DNA of 63,307 nt from a bacterium (GCA_021818945.1 JAKASV010000004.1:1-63307), one strand, 5' to 3'. Shown: positions 51,195 through 61,062, numbered from the stretch's first letter. The notes: generated by a model not told the origin, from the sequence alone. Translations and numbers: made by a program.

Positions 51195-53072
51195 CTACTG
51201 TTCCCGTGATTTTGATCTATAATCACGCTTAAATTTTTTCTCAATCTCCTGTATCTCAAGAATCCAACTGGCGGGTCGTCCATGCGGGCAGGTAAGATTG
51301 TTCTTAGTATTACCAAGATCTGCTAGCAACTTTTGCATCTCAAGCATAGTTAACGTATCACCTGCCTTGACCGCCGAGGCACATGCCATAAGAGCACGTA
51401 ATTTGTCATTAATATGGATACGTATATCGCCAGGATACTGATCAGAGAGTAGACTAATAAATTGTTTAATCAGTTCAATCATATCTACTTTTTGTAAATG
51501 CACAGGCGTAGAACTGACGAGCAACTGATTTTTTCCAAACGGTTCAACATGGATTCCATGGGCATACAAGATATCTAAATATGGTTCTACAGCTTGTATA
51601 TCTTCCACTGTCATGTTTACAATAATAGGAAAAACAGTTTTGACTGTTGCAACTTCTTCAAATCGCCTCGCAAAAGCCTCGTACAAAATACGCTCATGGG
51701 CAGCATGTTGATCAATGAGCATAAGACCATCTCCATGTTCAATTAATATGTACGTATTTTTATATTGACCGATGATATGCAATGGTAGATCATTTTTTTC
51801 TTTTTCTTCAACAATATTCAAATTCGCGTCTGGCACCACGATATCCTGCTGTATAACAGACTTAAATTCATGCAGAAACGGAGGCTCTTGAGTAAATTTG
51901 ATCTCATTAAGAGGCTCAGCTTGTATTGGCTTAATTTCCGGACCAAGCACAGACTTTTGTACAGGGGACATATAAGAATTGCTTATAGCAATCATGGGAT
52001 CATGAAATAATGGTGGTGGCAATTCCGTAGATTGTGCCTTTTCAAATTCTTGCTGTTGTGGGATCAGCTTTTTGATAACCCGTTCTTCTAAAGCTTTTTT
52101 AACAGCATCACACAGTATCGATTCGACAACATGTGGATGCAAAAACTTTACTTCTTCTTTGCGCGGATGAATATTAATATCAACGACTGTAGGGTCTACA
52201 ATAATAGAAATCACCGCTGCAGGGTAACGTGCCGGTGGCAGTACATTGGCATAACCTTTCAATAATGCTTTACACAGATGCTGGTTTTTTATCCAACGGC
52301 GATTAACAAACATAAAAATACTAGAGCGATCATACTTTGCAAAATGATGATGTGAAATAAGCCCCTCGATAAAAATATTTTTTGTGGCATCATTACCCCT
52401 TACTGCAATAAGCGCATTACTCGTCTGAAAATCCCATAGTTGTACTGCACGTGCTATCAATGACTCTGCTGGGGGACAATTGATAATCGAATCACCGTCT
52501 GAAAATAATTCAAAATGAATTGACGGATAGTCGAGGCAATAGGCAGACACCAGATGAAAAATTTGGCGCCATTCGGTCTCGCGAGTTTTTAAGAATTTTT
52601 TGCGAGCCGGAATCGTATAGAATAAATCGTATACCGTTAGATCGGTACCCGTGTTTGCACTCACGATTGATTCATCAGTAATTGCTCCATCTTCAAGCAT
52701 AAGTTTGATTCCAACTTGTGACTCGAGTTCTTTAGTAATCAGTGTAACACGGCTCACGGAAGCTATACTTGATAATGCCTCGCCACGAAATCCAAATGTC
52801 GAACATTGTTCAAGATCACGGAGTGTTGTAATTTTGCTTGTCGCATGATGTGCAAAACAAAGCCTGGCATCATCCTGCGCCATGCCACAGCCATTGTCGA
52901 TGATACGCACTAATTGCTTGCCACCATCTTCGATGCAAATTTTTATATAGGTAGCTCCGGCATCAAGAGAATTTTCTACCAATTCTTTGACAATATTCGC
53001 TGGCCGATCAATGACTTCACCAGCCGCAATTTTTTGAACTTCTTGTAAAGATAATTGATGAATTTTAGGCAT
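51195..53072 (-). CDS. mutL: DNA mismatch repair protein MutL
   Basis: The 625-residue product begins PKIHQLSLQEVQKIAAGEVI at the chosen ATG (53072; an ATG at 53084 is also possible). GHKL ATPase motifs are intact: ENSLDAGA, DNGCGM, ATSKI and GFRGEALSSI. The C-terminal domain has DQHAAHERILYE (about 450), the DQHA(x)2E(x)4E metal site of nicking MutL proteins, and CPHGRP near the end. It is thus the endonuclease type that cuts the nascent strand, not the E. coli MutH-dependent type. No mutS lies in the window. Confidence 0.95.
   Translation of the reverse strand: MPKIHQLSLQEVQKIAAGEVIDRPANIVKELVENSLDAGATYIKICIEDGGKQLVRIIDNGCGMAQDDARLCFAHHATSKITTLRDLEQCSTFGFRGEALSSIASVSRVTLITKELESQVGIKLMLEDGAITDESIVSANTGTDLTVYDLFYTIPARKKFLKTRETEWRQIFHLVSAYCLDYPSIHFELFSDGDSIINCPPAESLIARAVQLWDFQTSNALIAVRGNDATKNIFIEGLISHHHFAKYDRSSIFMFVNRRWIKNQHLCKALLKGYANVLPPARYPAAVISIIVDPTVVDINIHPRKEEVKFLHPHVVESILCDAVKKALEERVIKKLIPQQQEFEKAQSTELPPPLFHDPMIAISNSYMSPVQKSVLGPEIKPIQAEPLNEIKFTQEPPFLHEFKSVIQQDIVVPDANLNIVEEKEKNDLPLHIIGQYKNTYILIEHGDGLMLIDQHAAHERILYEAFARRFEEVATVKTVFPIIVNMTVEDIQAVEPYLDILYAHGIHVEPFGKNQLLVSSTPVHLQKVDMIELIKQFISLLSDQYPGDIRIHINDKLRALMACASAVKAGDTLTMLEMQKLLADLGNTKNNLTCPHGRPASWILEIQEIEKKFKRDYRSKSREQ
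51205..51227. terminator. Hairpin in the ATPase/mutL convergence
   Basis: CGTGATT (51205-51211) pairs with AATCACG (51221-51227) inside the last codons of mutL, followed by an AT-rich stretch with TTTTTT on the plus strand. It could end the ATPase transcript. Confidence 0.35.
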
Positions 53073-53324
53073 ATGTTCACGCATATAATAAGTTATTTCA
53101 TTAGACAATATGTAGTTTACTTGCACTCCTTCATGATTACAATGGCCAGAAAATTTTTAACTAAACTATCAATGAACCATCAGAACATCGCATTATATAA
53201 ACATTAAATTCTTGTATTGCTTTTCACGGAATTAATCCTTCGATGCGACATGAAGCATGTCTTACTCAGGACGAATGGGTTAAAAAATTTTTATTCTTGT
53301 ACTAAGTCAAATCACAATAACATG
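53073..53324. other. Intergenic spacer, possible coding remnant
   Basis: About 250 bp between mutL and the glycosyltransferase operon. A short plus-strand stretch (about 53200-53304) translates as GINPSMRHEACLTQDEWVKK before a stop and has protein-like composition, but no ribosome binding site or complete gene. I see no terminator hairpin. Confidence 0.3.
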
Positions 53325-54527
53325 TTATGTTAATTGATTTTTTCGGTCGACATAAAATTTAAGATTGGTTTTTGCGCGTTCATCGTCGGGATTTACCTCC
53401 AAAGCTTTCCTGGCGGCTGCTTCGCCTTTTTCATATTGCCCTACATACCAAGCAGAAATGGCAAGAAGGTCGTATCGTGTAAAGAGATACAATTCTTTTT
53501 CTATATCTAGATTATCTGGACAGGGTAATTCACAGGCTCTATTTGCAAAAAGATAGGTCAACGCATTATCATGCATAAGATAATAATGTTTCGCAATACG
53601 CACCAGTGGCTCAGCCCTGAGAGGATTAAGTGCAAAGGCCTTCAAGTAATATGAGAGTGCAAGTGCCCAGGTTCGTTGTTCGCCATTGCTTGATCTTTCA
53701 AGTGCGCAGGCCAGCTGATACACCTCTCTGAAGGTCTCTTTTCCCCACAGAGAACCATAGCGCTCTCTAATTTTTTTGTCTTCTGCATCTTTTTGTGGCT
53801 TGAATAGAGTGCCAGTTGATAATCCATGGGTATTATAAAAATATAAGGCATAGTAGCCATCTATTTTTTTAAATTGAGCACCACCTTCAACCGCTCTTAG
53901 CCACATTTCCCAATCGCCTGAATATTTGTAAGTCGCATCAAAAAGGCCAAACATATCATGCAATGTTCTACGCCACATAGGATTATTGCATGGCCAACTT
54001 TCATGCATAATCTCTTTAGAAAAATGGGGGGAAGGAGAGAATTTAGCCCCTGTGTGTTTTTCAAATGTTTCATTAGCCACAAGAGTATAATATCTGTCAG
54101 AGTACACAAGCATGATATCAGGATTGCAATCCAATTCTGCAGCATGAATTTGATAGCAATTATGTGCTAATCTATCATCAAGATTTGCATTGGTAATATA
54201 TTCACCCCTGCTCATAGTAATTGCCATATTCCAAACTCCATAGAGCCCCGGATCTTTATCAAGTCGTTTGTAGATGATATTGGGAAATTTAGTCATATAC
54301 TGTTTAATGACTGGCTCTTCATTGTCAGGTGAATTGGCATTTATCATGATCAGTTCACACTGATCAAAGATGGTCTGCCGCGTTATATCAGCTAAAAAGC
54401 CCTCAATAAACTCATCGCCTTTATACACCGATGTTATGATGCTTATTTTTGGGTCTATGCAAAAAATCATTTGCATAGACAACAACACCATCAAACTACC
54501 ATACAGGATAAAATTTTTCTTGTTCAT
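53325..54527 (-). CDS. Exported GT2 glycosyltransferase with TPR-like tail
   Basis: I chose the ATG at 54527 (400 residues): AAGGAG lies 7 nt upstream and a signal peptide (about 1-23, ending QMIFC) follows. The GT2 domain (about 27-230) has ISIITSVYKGDEF, LIMINANSPDNEE and the NANLDDRL metal/donor site, and it resembles spore-coat/cell-wall GT2 enzymes. The C-terminal 150 residues are helical TPR-like repeats (YYLKAFALNPLRAEPLVRIAKHY, GEAAARKALEVNPDDERAKTNL). It closely matches the N-terminal part of the next gene upstream, so the two are paralogs. It is last in a four-gene minus operon. Export implies acceptors outside the cytosol. Confidence 0.88.
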   Translation of the reverse strand: MNKKNFILYGSLMVLLSMQMIFCIDPKISIITSVYKGDEFIEGFLADITRQTIFDQCELIMINANSPDNEEPVIKQYMTKFPNIIYKRLDKDPGLYGVWNMAITMSRGEYITNANLDDRLAHNCYQIHAAELDCNPDIMLVYSDRYYTLVANETFEKHTGAKFSPSPHFSKEIMHESWPCNNPMWRRTLHDMFGLFDATYKYSGDWEMWLRAVEGGAQFKKIDGYYALYFYNTHGLSTGTLFKPQKDAEDKKIRERYGSLWGKETFREVYQLACALERSSNGEQRTWALALSYYLKAFALNPLRAEPLVRIAKHYYLMHDNALTYLFANRACELPCPDNLDIEKELYLFTRYDLLAISAWYVGQYEKGEAAARKALEVNPDDERAKTNLKFYVDRKNQLT

Positions 54528-54566
54528 ACATATACTCCTTCTAGATGTTGTGCCATCCATGTTAAT

Positions 54567-56624
54567 TTACAAATTCTCTAACTCTAACCCCCAAAAATCC
54601 AATCCGGCAAAGTAATCTTTTCCATATTGTTTAACCCACTGTTTCATCTGATCTGCTCGCCATTGCTCTTGAGCATCAAACAACTCTGCATCAAAAAAGT
54701 CATATTTTTGGAACCAACACGTGGGGACATTTAGCAATTGTTCATGGCTGGTATCCATACTAAAGGCATAGCGCTGATTTATAACATCTATCGCTTTTTC
54801 TGGGGTACGTATACGTTCTAAGCATTTATACCATGACTGTTTTTTTACTACATTTGACCAATTGATAAATTGGAAATGAAGCATTCCGTAGTTATCACCA
54901 TCTGTATATCGCAACTTGCCTGATAAATTATTTGGTGTCCTGCCTGTATGAATAAATTCTGAGCTATAGCAACATTGACCATCATCACAGAATGCAAAAT
55001 CTTTATAGCGATACCTCCAGCCTTCATCGGCACGATAAAAGTCAGGACTCTTCCAGAGATGTATCCAATTGAGCATCAATCGATCTCCCGGCTGCAAGGC
55101 ATCGATCTGTTTGGCAATCCAATTATCTTGTAAGCAATTTGCAGTTAACATCTCATCGGCATCTATGACAATAAAATGGGTACCACCAATTTCGCGTCCT
55201 GCTTTTAGTAATGCATTACGGTCGCCAGGCTCATCACGTTTCCAGATTTTTTTTCTAATAATTTTTTCTACCCTATACTTTGTAGCAACTGATTTTACGA
55301 TTGCTACGCTATTATCATCTGATGCATCATCCAAATATACTATAGCATCAGTATATAAAGACAAAGCTCTCAGGCATTGCTCTATTATTTTTGATTCGTT
55401 ACGTGCAGGAATAAGACCAACGACTTTCTTTTTTGAGGCAATTTTATGTTCAATATAAAACTTCAAATTATTCTTTAAATGTTGATCATTCGGATGATAT
55501 TCAAGCGCTTTCTTGGTCGCCTCTAATCCTTCTTGAAATGCATTCACATACCAGGCTGAAATTCCAAGAAGATCCCAGCGCGTAAAATCATAGAGCTCTT
55601 TTTCTACATCTTTTTCGTCCGGACAAGGCAACTGACAGGCATTACGAGCAAAAAAGTACCCTAATGCAGTATTACCAAATGAACAGTAATGTTGTGCAAT
55701 ACGCACTAAAGGTTCTGCACGTTTTGGATTCAAGCTATAAGCCTTGAGGTAATACGTAAGTGCAAGGGGCCATGTATCGTGCGCTCCTTGACAAGATCTA
55801 TCAAACCTGTTAGCCCAGTCATAGTAGCTTGCAAAATTGTTGCTCACCCAGAAATAACTGTATCTGGCCCAGATCATCTCATCTTCTTTACCTTTAATGT
55901 CTTTTAATGTTGCATTTTTGGAAAGACCGTTAGGGTTACAGTAAAAGAGAGCATAGTACCCATCAATTTTTTTAAATTTTGCGCCACATTCGACCGCTCT
56001 GAGCCACATGTCCCAATCGCCGGATATTTTATATCTGACATCAAAGTATCCATACTGATCATGCAATGATCTACGCCACATGGGGTTATTAGATGGCCAG
56101 CAGGTAGACATGATCTCTTTGCAAAACTGAGGAAATGGTGGAAATTTTGTACCCGTCTGGTTTTCAAATGTTTCGTTTGGCACGGTCGTTTCATAACGAT
56201 CTGAGTATACCAGCATGATCTCCGGATCTTTATCAAGCTCTGCCGCATGTACCTCATAACAATTGTAAGCAAGTCTGTCGTCAAGATTGGCATTTGTTAT
56301 ATATTTGCCAGAGCCTATTCTGATCGCTAAGTTCCATACCCCATAGAGCCCTGGATCAAAATCTAGTCGCTTGTAAATAATATTTGGGTATGTTGCCATA
56401 TACTTTTTAATGACAGGTTCCTCAGCCCCGGGCGAATTGGCATTGATCATGATTAATTCACATTGATCAAATATAGTTTGGCGGGTAATATCTGCCAAAA
56501 AGCCTTCAATAAATTGGTCGCCATTATAGACAGACGTAATAATGGTAATTTTAGGTTCAAAGCACAATGTATTCTGAAGCATCATGATGAGTGCTGCAAG
56601 AAAACACTGAAGGATCTTGTTCAT
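54567..56624 (-). CDS. Exported protein with two GT2 domains around TPR-like repeats
   Basis: I chose the ATG at 56624 (685 residues; AGGGATAATACT upstream), which opens a signal peptide (about 1-21, QNTLC). First GT2 domain (about 25-225): ITIITSVYNGDQF, NANLDDRL. TPR-like helices span about 240-395. The second GT2 domain (about 400-640) has VGLIPARNES, YLDDASDDNS and VIDADEML, i.e. an intact DxD-type site. The first half is a paralog of the downstream protein; the second is a different GT2 subtype (the SPBc2-type/TPR-linked family). Two intact active sites in one chain suggest sequential addition of two sugars to one acceptor. It starts 4 bp after the preceding stop. Confidence 0.88.
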   Translation of the reverse strand: MNKILQCFLAALIMMLQNTLCFEPKITIITSVYNGDQFIEGFLADITRQTIFDQCELIMINANSPGAEEPVIKKYMATYPNIIYKRLDFDPGLYGVWNLAIRIGSGKYITNANLDDRLAYNCYEVHAAELDKDPEIMLVYSDRYETTVPNETFENQTGTKFPPFPQFCKEIMSTCWPSNNPMWRRSLHDQYGYFDVRYKISGDWDMWLRAVECGAKFKKIDGYYALFYCNPNGLSKNATLKDIKGKEDEMIWARYSYFWVSNNFASYYDWANRFDRSCQGAHDTWPLALTYYLKAYSLNPKRAEPLVRIAQHYCSFGNTALGYFFARNACQLPCPDEKDVEKELYDFTRWDLLGISAWYVNAFQEGLEATKKALEYHPNDQHLKNNLKFYIEHKIASKKKVVGLIPARNESKIIEQCLRALSLYTDAIVYLDDASDDNSVAIVKSVATKYRVEKIIRKKIWKRDEPGDRNALLKAGREIGGTHFIVIDADEMLTANCLQDNWIAKQIDALQPGDRLMLNWIHLWKSPDFYRADEGWRYRYKDFAFCDDGQCCYSSEFIHTGRTPNNLSGKLRYTDGDNYGMLHFQFINWSNVVKKQSWYKCLERIRTPEKAIDVINQRYAFSMDTSHEQLLNVPTCWFQKYDFFDAELFDAQEQWRADQMKQWVKQYGKDYFAGLDFWGLELENL

Positions 56625-56628
56625 AGTA

Positions 56629-57864
56629 TTATCCCTGTAATTTCTGGTCCACATACATTTTAAATAGCTCTTGTAGATGTTGATCATCCGGTTTATGTTC
56701 AAGTGCCTTTTTGACAGCCCATTCGCCTTTAGCAAACTCACCAATTTTTAACCCGCATTGGGCAACGATATCATAGCGTTCATACACATACATTTCTTTT
56801 TCTATAAATAAGATCTCATGCTCAGGGTATGGTATTTCACAGGCCTGTATGGCAAAGAGATAGGCAATAGCATAATCATGACAGGCAAGATAATGTCTCG
56901 CTATATGTATAAGTGGCTCAATACGGCCTTGTCTTGTTGAAAATGCCTTGAGATAATACCACATTGCTAACGACCAGTCATAACACTTTTTCTTATCGGT
57001 ATCTTTTGCGGCAAGGATCTCAATAGTACCTGCTATGCGAACTAAGGTTTCATAATTTTCTTCTTCCCATGAGGGCAGCTTGCTACGTAATTCATAAAAA
57101 CGTAATGCATTTTCAAAATCACCAAGACATGCATAGGTTTGACCCAGATAGAAAGAAGTACGAGCATCGGTAGGATTCTCTGCATATGCTTTTAACAAAA
57201 AACCAAGATCCCTAGCCCATCGTTTACGCGATTTATCGTCACCATATTGTGTTGAGTTCCATTCAAAAAATATGCCAGCTGGAACTGACATGACTGAAGG
57301 ACTTTCCAGATATTCATGCACAGGACTTTTAAACCGACAATAACTCTCTCTCCTCATCAATCGATCAACGTAGTACTCAAGTTGTCCGTTACGCACCATA
57401 CGAATGAGATATGAAGCATGGCAATCTTCTTTGTTTCTTTCGCAGAATTTCAGTAGCTCTGCGCCATTGCGCAAAAGCCATTCTGCATCAGGCATCATAA
57501 TAAAAGTTGCTTCTGGAAAATGTTTATCAACAAGATCAAGCGCCCTGTTACGGGACGTTGCAAAATCAACAAAATTCTCTTGCTCTATAGCATAATTGGT
57601 TATATTGTGAGCGCTAAAAAATTGGCGTACCTTTTCGATCGTATCGTCAGTAGACCCCGTGTCAAATATCAAAAAAGAATCGATACCCCCTTGCACCATC
57701 GGTGTCAATGTATAATCAATGACAGGAGCCTCATTCTTGATCATAAGTGCAACCACCAATAACGGATCCTTCTTAAGCACTGGAGCTTGGCTATAACTTA
57801 AAAAGAATGTACAGCATGTACAGGCGATTATAATATGCATACATGTGTATAATTGTTTATTCAT
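56629..57864 (-). CDS. Exported GT2 glycosyltransferase with TPR-like tail
   Basis: The 411-residue product has GAGGAGAAATTA before the ATG and a signal peptide (about 1-26, ending SYSQA). The GT2 domain (about 34-215) has VALMIKNEAPVIDY, FDTGSTDDT and MMPDAEWLL with an intact acidic pair. The C-terminal TPR-like helices (about 225-405) include repeats such as DARTSFYLGQTYACLGDFENA. GT2-TPR proteins of this kind occur in amoeba-associated bacteria and giant viruses, in my recollection of the family. It lies second in the operon, 24 bp after the GT32 gene and 4 bp before the double-GT2 gene. Confidence 0.88.
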   Translation of the reverse strand: MNKQLYTCMHIIIACTCCTFFLSYSQAPVLKKDPLLVVALMIKNEAPVIDYTLTPMVQGGIDSFLIFDTGSTDDTIEKVRQFFSAHNITNYAIEQENFVDFATSRNRALDLVDKHFPEATFIMMPDAEWLLRNGAELLKFCERNKEDCHASYLIRMVRNGQLEYYVDRLMRRESYCRFKSPVHEYLESPSVMSVPAGIFFEWNSTQYGDDKSRKRWARDLGFLLKAYAENPTDARTSFYLGQTYACLGDFENALRFYELRSKLPSWEEENYETLVRIAGTIEILAAKDTDKKKCYDWSLAMWYYLKAFSTRQGRIEPLIHIARHYLACHDYAIAYLFAIQACEIPYPEHEILFIEKEMYVYERYDIVAQCGLKIGEFAKGEWAVKKALEHKPDDQHLQELFKMYVDQKLQG

Positions 57865-57888
57865 TAATTTCTCCTCACAATTGTATAT

Positions 57889-59919
57889 CTACTTTACCCA
57901 TGAAGATTCCCATAAGTGCAATGCAAAGGTCTCGGGTCTAAGACTTTTGATAACATTTTCTAGCGGTCGAGGCTCAGGACGTACCGGATACCATGGAAAG
58001 AAATAACAGGCAGGGAAAATTACCGTACGACTCGTTAATATTGCATCAGTCATGATCTCTGCTTTTACACATGCAGTAAGATGCCCTGGACCAGTCCTGT
58101 CAACTACATATTGCCAGCCTTCTTTGCCTTTTTGGGCGCCGCGCAGATTATCAATGCAACGTTTTAATATAGGATGCTCAGGAGCAGAACCTATAATAGA
58201 GTTGCCGATAACAGCGGTTGTTCCTTCAAGCCCTGCGTAAAAATCGCAACAATGATGGAACACGTCCATAGGTGCAATACACTCAAAATCAGAATCAGAA
58301 TATACACCCCCAAATTTGTACAAAATTTCATACCGTGCGATATCAGATTTTTCTCCATACGTCAGCGCAGCATCAAACTGAGCTCTATTTTTCAGCCCAA
58401 GTTCATCTATTTCTTTTTGCGTCCAGAGTCTATATTCCCACTCAGGATGATGAATGAGCCATGTTTGTTGCCAAGCTTTATATTTATCAGGCAATTCACT
58501 GCCTAGCCAGATATGATGAATAATTTTTGGAATTCGTGGCGCATCAAGGTATTGTACATCGGTTATTGTGTATTTTTCATAGATATCTTTAATTTTTTTC
58601 AAAAATGGATCAGTCTCAATCGTAGTATAATTGTAGGCAAAACCATGCTTCATCGAATCATGAAAATCAACACCAAAACCGGCTGGAATCCTAGGGTCCC
58701 GTTTTTGGCTTTCGTTATGTTGTGTCTCTTTGCGTTTGATATAAAAATCTAAATTGCTCAAAAGATGCGTATTATAGGGTTGTGCAATGAGTGCCTTTTT
58801 GAGTGCCATCTGACCAATTTCAAATTCCTGCAAATACCAACCTGTAATACCAAGGATATCAAAGGGAGTATATTCATAGGCATGGCGCTCAATCGACATA
58901 CAGTCATGGTCTGGGTAGGTGATAAGGCTAGCTTGACGTGCAAATAAAAATGCAAGATGATTATTGCCACATTTTAGATAATGCTGTGCTATTTTGACCA
59001 GCGGTTCTGCACGCGTTGACCTGATCTCATGTGCCTTTAGATAATAATACTCTTGCAACTGCCAGATATCTTTATCCTCAGTGACGCTATCAAGTAACTT
59101 TGCTAATCGATAGACAGCAAGATAGTCATGTTCTTTATTGCCTTCCATGGTACTACGCATTGTATAATAGGCGTACGCCGACTTAAGATCGCCTAGTGCT
59201 TCATAGGTACAGGCCAAGTCAAATACGAGCTTTGGATCGTGTCGATCTCTATTATAGGCCTTGAGAAGGTTGACGAGCGTGTTCGTTAATGATTGTTGAG
59301 CATGAGAAATACCCCACTGAATTTTATTCCATTCAAAAAATACCTCTGAAGGTGCCTTCTCGATCTGTATTTTTTGTGGAGCAGGGTCGATCATGCCTTT
59401 AAATTCTACTACGCTTGTAACACGGACCAAACAAGGCATATAAAAATCCTCATCCATACCATGAATGAATAGCTTTATCCAATAGACCGGACTTTGATTA
59501 TCTTTTACCGAGACACAAAAGTCTATAAGTGATTTCACATTGTGCAGTAACCACTGACCGTTGCTTAGCAGTACAAAGTCAGCATCAGGAAAAAGTTTTT
59601 TAGTCTCTGATACTATGTAGTTATAGCGAGCCCCTTGATCATCAAATTTTTTAGTATCGATTTTGACCGATGCTCCTTGGGCAAACAAAAATTCTTTAGC
59701 CTTTTCAGTAGTCGTGTCTGATGGGTCCGAGCACAACAAAAAATTGTTGATACCAGAATCGATGAGTGGCTTGAGAGTATCCTGTATAGCCACTTGTTGA
59801 TTATCGATAAGTATGGCAGAAACCATAATGGGAATTTCTGTCCGGGCCCAAGAAATACAACTTATAGATAAAAAAGCCATACTCATAGGTCGTATACCAG
59901 GAGAATAAAGATACTTCAC
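57889..59919 (-). CDS. Exported protein: inactive-looking GT2, TPR-like repeats and GT32 domain
   Basis: I chose GTG at 59919 (676 residues; AAAGGA 7 nt upstream, with an adjacent in-frame TTG as alternative). It has a signal peptide (about 1-25). The N-terminal domain (about 28-215) aligns with the GT2 domain of the next gene, but the metal-site PDAEW is SNGQW and DTGSTDDT is SDPSDTTT, so it looks inactive. TPR-like helices (about 220-410) follow. The C-terminal GT32 domain (about 460-676) has PKIIHHIWLGSELPDKY and the DxD in YSDSDFEC, as in OCH1-type and glycosyltransferase-toxin-related sugar transferases. GT32 enzymes move hexoses to glycans or protein. First gene of the minus operon. Confidence 0.88.
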   Translation of the reverse strand: MKYLYSPGIRPMSMAFLSISCISWARTEIPIMVSAILIDNQQVAIQDTLKPLIDSGINNFLLCSDPSDTTTEKAKEFLFAQGASVKIDTKKFDDQGARYNYIVSETKKLFPDADFVLLSNGQWLLHNVKSLIDFCVSVKDNQSPVYWIKLFIHGMDEDFYMPCLVRVTSVVEFKGMIDPAPQKIQIEKAPSEVFFEWNKIQWGISHAQQSLTNTLVNLLKAYNRDRHDPKLVFDLACTYEALGDLKSAYAYYTMRSTMEGNKEHDYLAVYRLAKLLDSVTEDKDIWQLQEYYYLKAHEIRSTRAEPLVKIAQHYLKCGNNHLAFLFARQASLITYPDHDCMSIERHAYEYTPFDILGITGWYLQEFEIGQMALKKALIAQPYNTHLLSNLDFYIKRKETQHNESQKRDPRIPAGFGVDFHDSMKHGFAYNYTTIETDPFLKKIKDIYEKYTITDVQYLDAPRIPKIIHHIWLGSELPDKYKAWQQTWLIHHPEWEYRLWTQKEIDELGLKNRAQFDAALTYGEKSDIARYEILYKFGGVYSDSDFECIAPMDVFHHCCDFYAGLEGTTAVIGNSIIGSAPEHPILKRCIDNLRGAQKGKEGWQYVVDRTGPGHLTACVKAEIMTDAILTSRTVIFPACYFFPWYPVRPEPRPLENVIKSLRPETFALHLWESSWVK

Positions 59920-59960
59920 CAACGAATCCTTTCTTGAAAAAACTCAAACTTCTTTCTTCT

Positions 59961-59978
59961 TGCACCATGGTGCATGCA
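59961..59978. promoter_or_regulatory. Perfect palindrome between divergent glycosyltransferase operons
   Basis: TGCACCATGGTGCA (59961-59974) is a perfect 14-bp palindrome, overlapped by TGCATGCA (59971-59978). It lies 42 bp before the start of the minus operon in the only gap between the two operons, where a dimeric repressor or activator could act on both. No promoter elements were certain. Confidence 0.4.
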
Positions 59979-60126
59979 CACATTACCAAATTGTAATCAG
60001 CTGTCAAGCATTTTTTGAACAGAAATAATTTCAGAAATTACCCTTGCTTGAACCAAAATTTAAAATTATATTGGGTTTGATTTATAAAAAAAGGTCGATG
60101 GTAACATTTAAAAAGAGGTTTTACGT

Positions 60127-61050
60127 ATGAGCAGATCGGATAATAGCTTGGTGGGGTATCTGTTGTTACTCTTAACTACTTGTGCAATGCAAAGTGAATC
60201 AGCGCAACATAATCCTATCTATTTTTGCACAGCTGCCGATTCGCGCTATTATTGGCAGGCACTGAACCTTATTGGTAGCATCCAAAAACTGCATTTTAAG
60301 GAACTTGGTGAAATTGCAGTCTACAATCTAGGGTTAACCGATGAACAACGAAGCACACTCAACCGAATACAAAAAGTCAAGGTATACGAAGTCGAAAAAA
60401 CCAATCCAGATATCATAACTCCCTTTGTCACCGATTCTGGCGGCCGACGTGTACCGGGATGGTTTGCATGGAAGCCGGTCATTATCAAACAAAGCCTAGA
60501 TCGATTCCCCCATGTTTTGTATATGGATGCCGGACATGTGGTCTTGCGGCCACTGCACAAATTATTTGAATACATCAACTATCATGGCTATTTTATGTGC
60601 GACTGCGGATTTATGCTCAAGCCTCGATTGACAAAATTTGTTATACAAGCATTTAATCTTGAAAGTGGTGCACGCCGTTGGATATATGAGCAGGGAATCT
60701 CGATTGATGCCAGCAAGCTTGGCTTTTCGCGAGACAGTTTTGTCTACAAAGAGTTTGTTCTGCAAGCATATGAACTGAGTAAGAATTTACATTACTTTGA
60801 GGATGATGGCAGCGCAGAAATGGGTTTTGGACAAGCTCGCCATGATCAGACAGTGTTAAGCATCTATGCCTTATTACTACATTTAGATATTTTGTCATTA
60901 AAAAGCCCTACGCATTTAAAGCTTCAGGATGAAATATATGACCTTTGTATGACCTGGCGTCCCGATTGTCTGTCGAGCGATACGCATATTTATCATTGTC
61001 GACTTGGGTGGGCACCGGATTTTACCGGCGATATTGTGTGGAATAAATAA
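60127..61050 (+). CDS. Exported GT8-like glycosyltransferase (DUF1647-like)
   Basis: The 307-residue product has a signal peptide (about 8-26) and a GT-A domain. Signatures: NPIYFCTAADSRYYWQALNLIGSI at the start, YNLGLTDEQ, FAWKPVIIKQSL, and YMDAGHVVL, where the DxD region reads DAG as in DUF1647-type GT8 relatives. A late HDQTVLSIYAL matches the conserved GT8 D-Q. The donor sugar is unknown. AAAAAGAGG lies upstream of the ATG. It is the first gene of the plus operon, 12 bp before the next one. Confidence 0.82.
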   Translation: MSRSDNSLVGYLLLLLTTCAMQSESAQHNPIYFCTAADSRYYWQALNLIGSIQKLHFKELGEIAVYNLGLTDEQRSTLNRIQKVKVYEVEKTNPDIITPFVTDSGGRRVPGWFAWKPVIIKQSLDRFPHVLYMDAGHVVLRPLHKLFEYINYHGYFMCDCGFMLKPRLTKFVIQAFNLESGARRWIYEQGISIDASKLGFSRDSFVYKEFVLQAYELSKNLHYFEDDGSAEMGFGQARHDQTVLSIYALLLHLDILSLKSPTHLKLQDEIYDLCMTWRPDCLSSDTHIYHCRLGWAPDFTGDIVWNK

Positions 61051-61062
61051 AAAGAGGATTAT

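Noticed and set aside
53200..53304. Short plus-strand coding-like piece between mutL and the glycosyltransferases
   Set aside because: No ribosome binding site and only about 30 codons; insufficient to call a gene.
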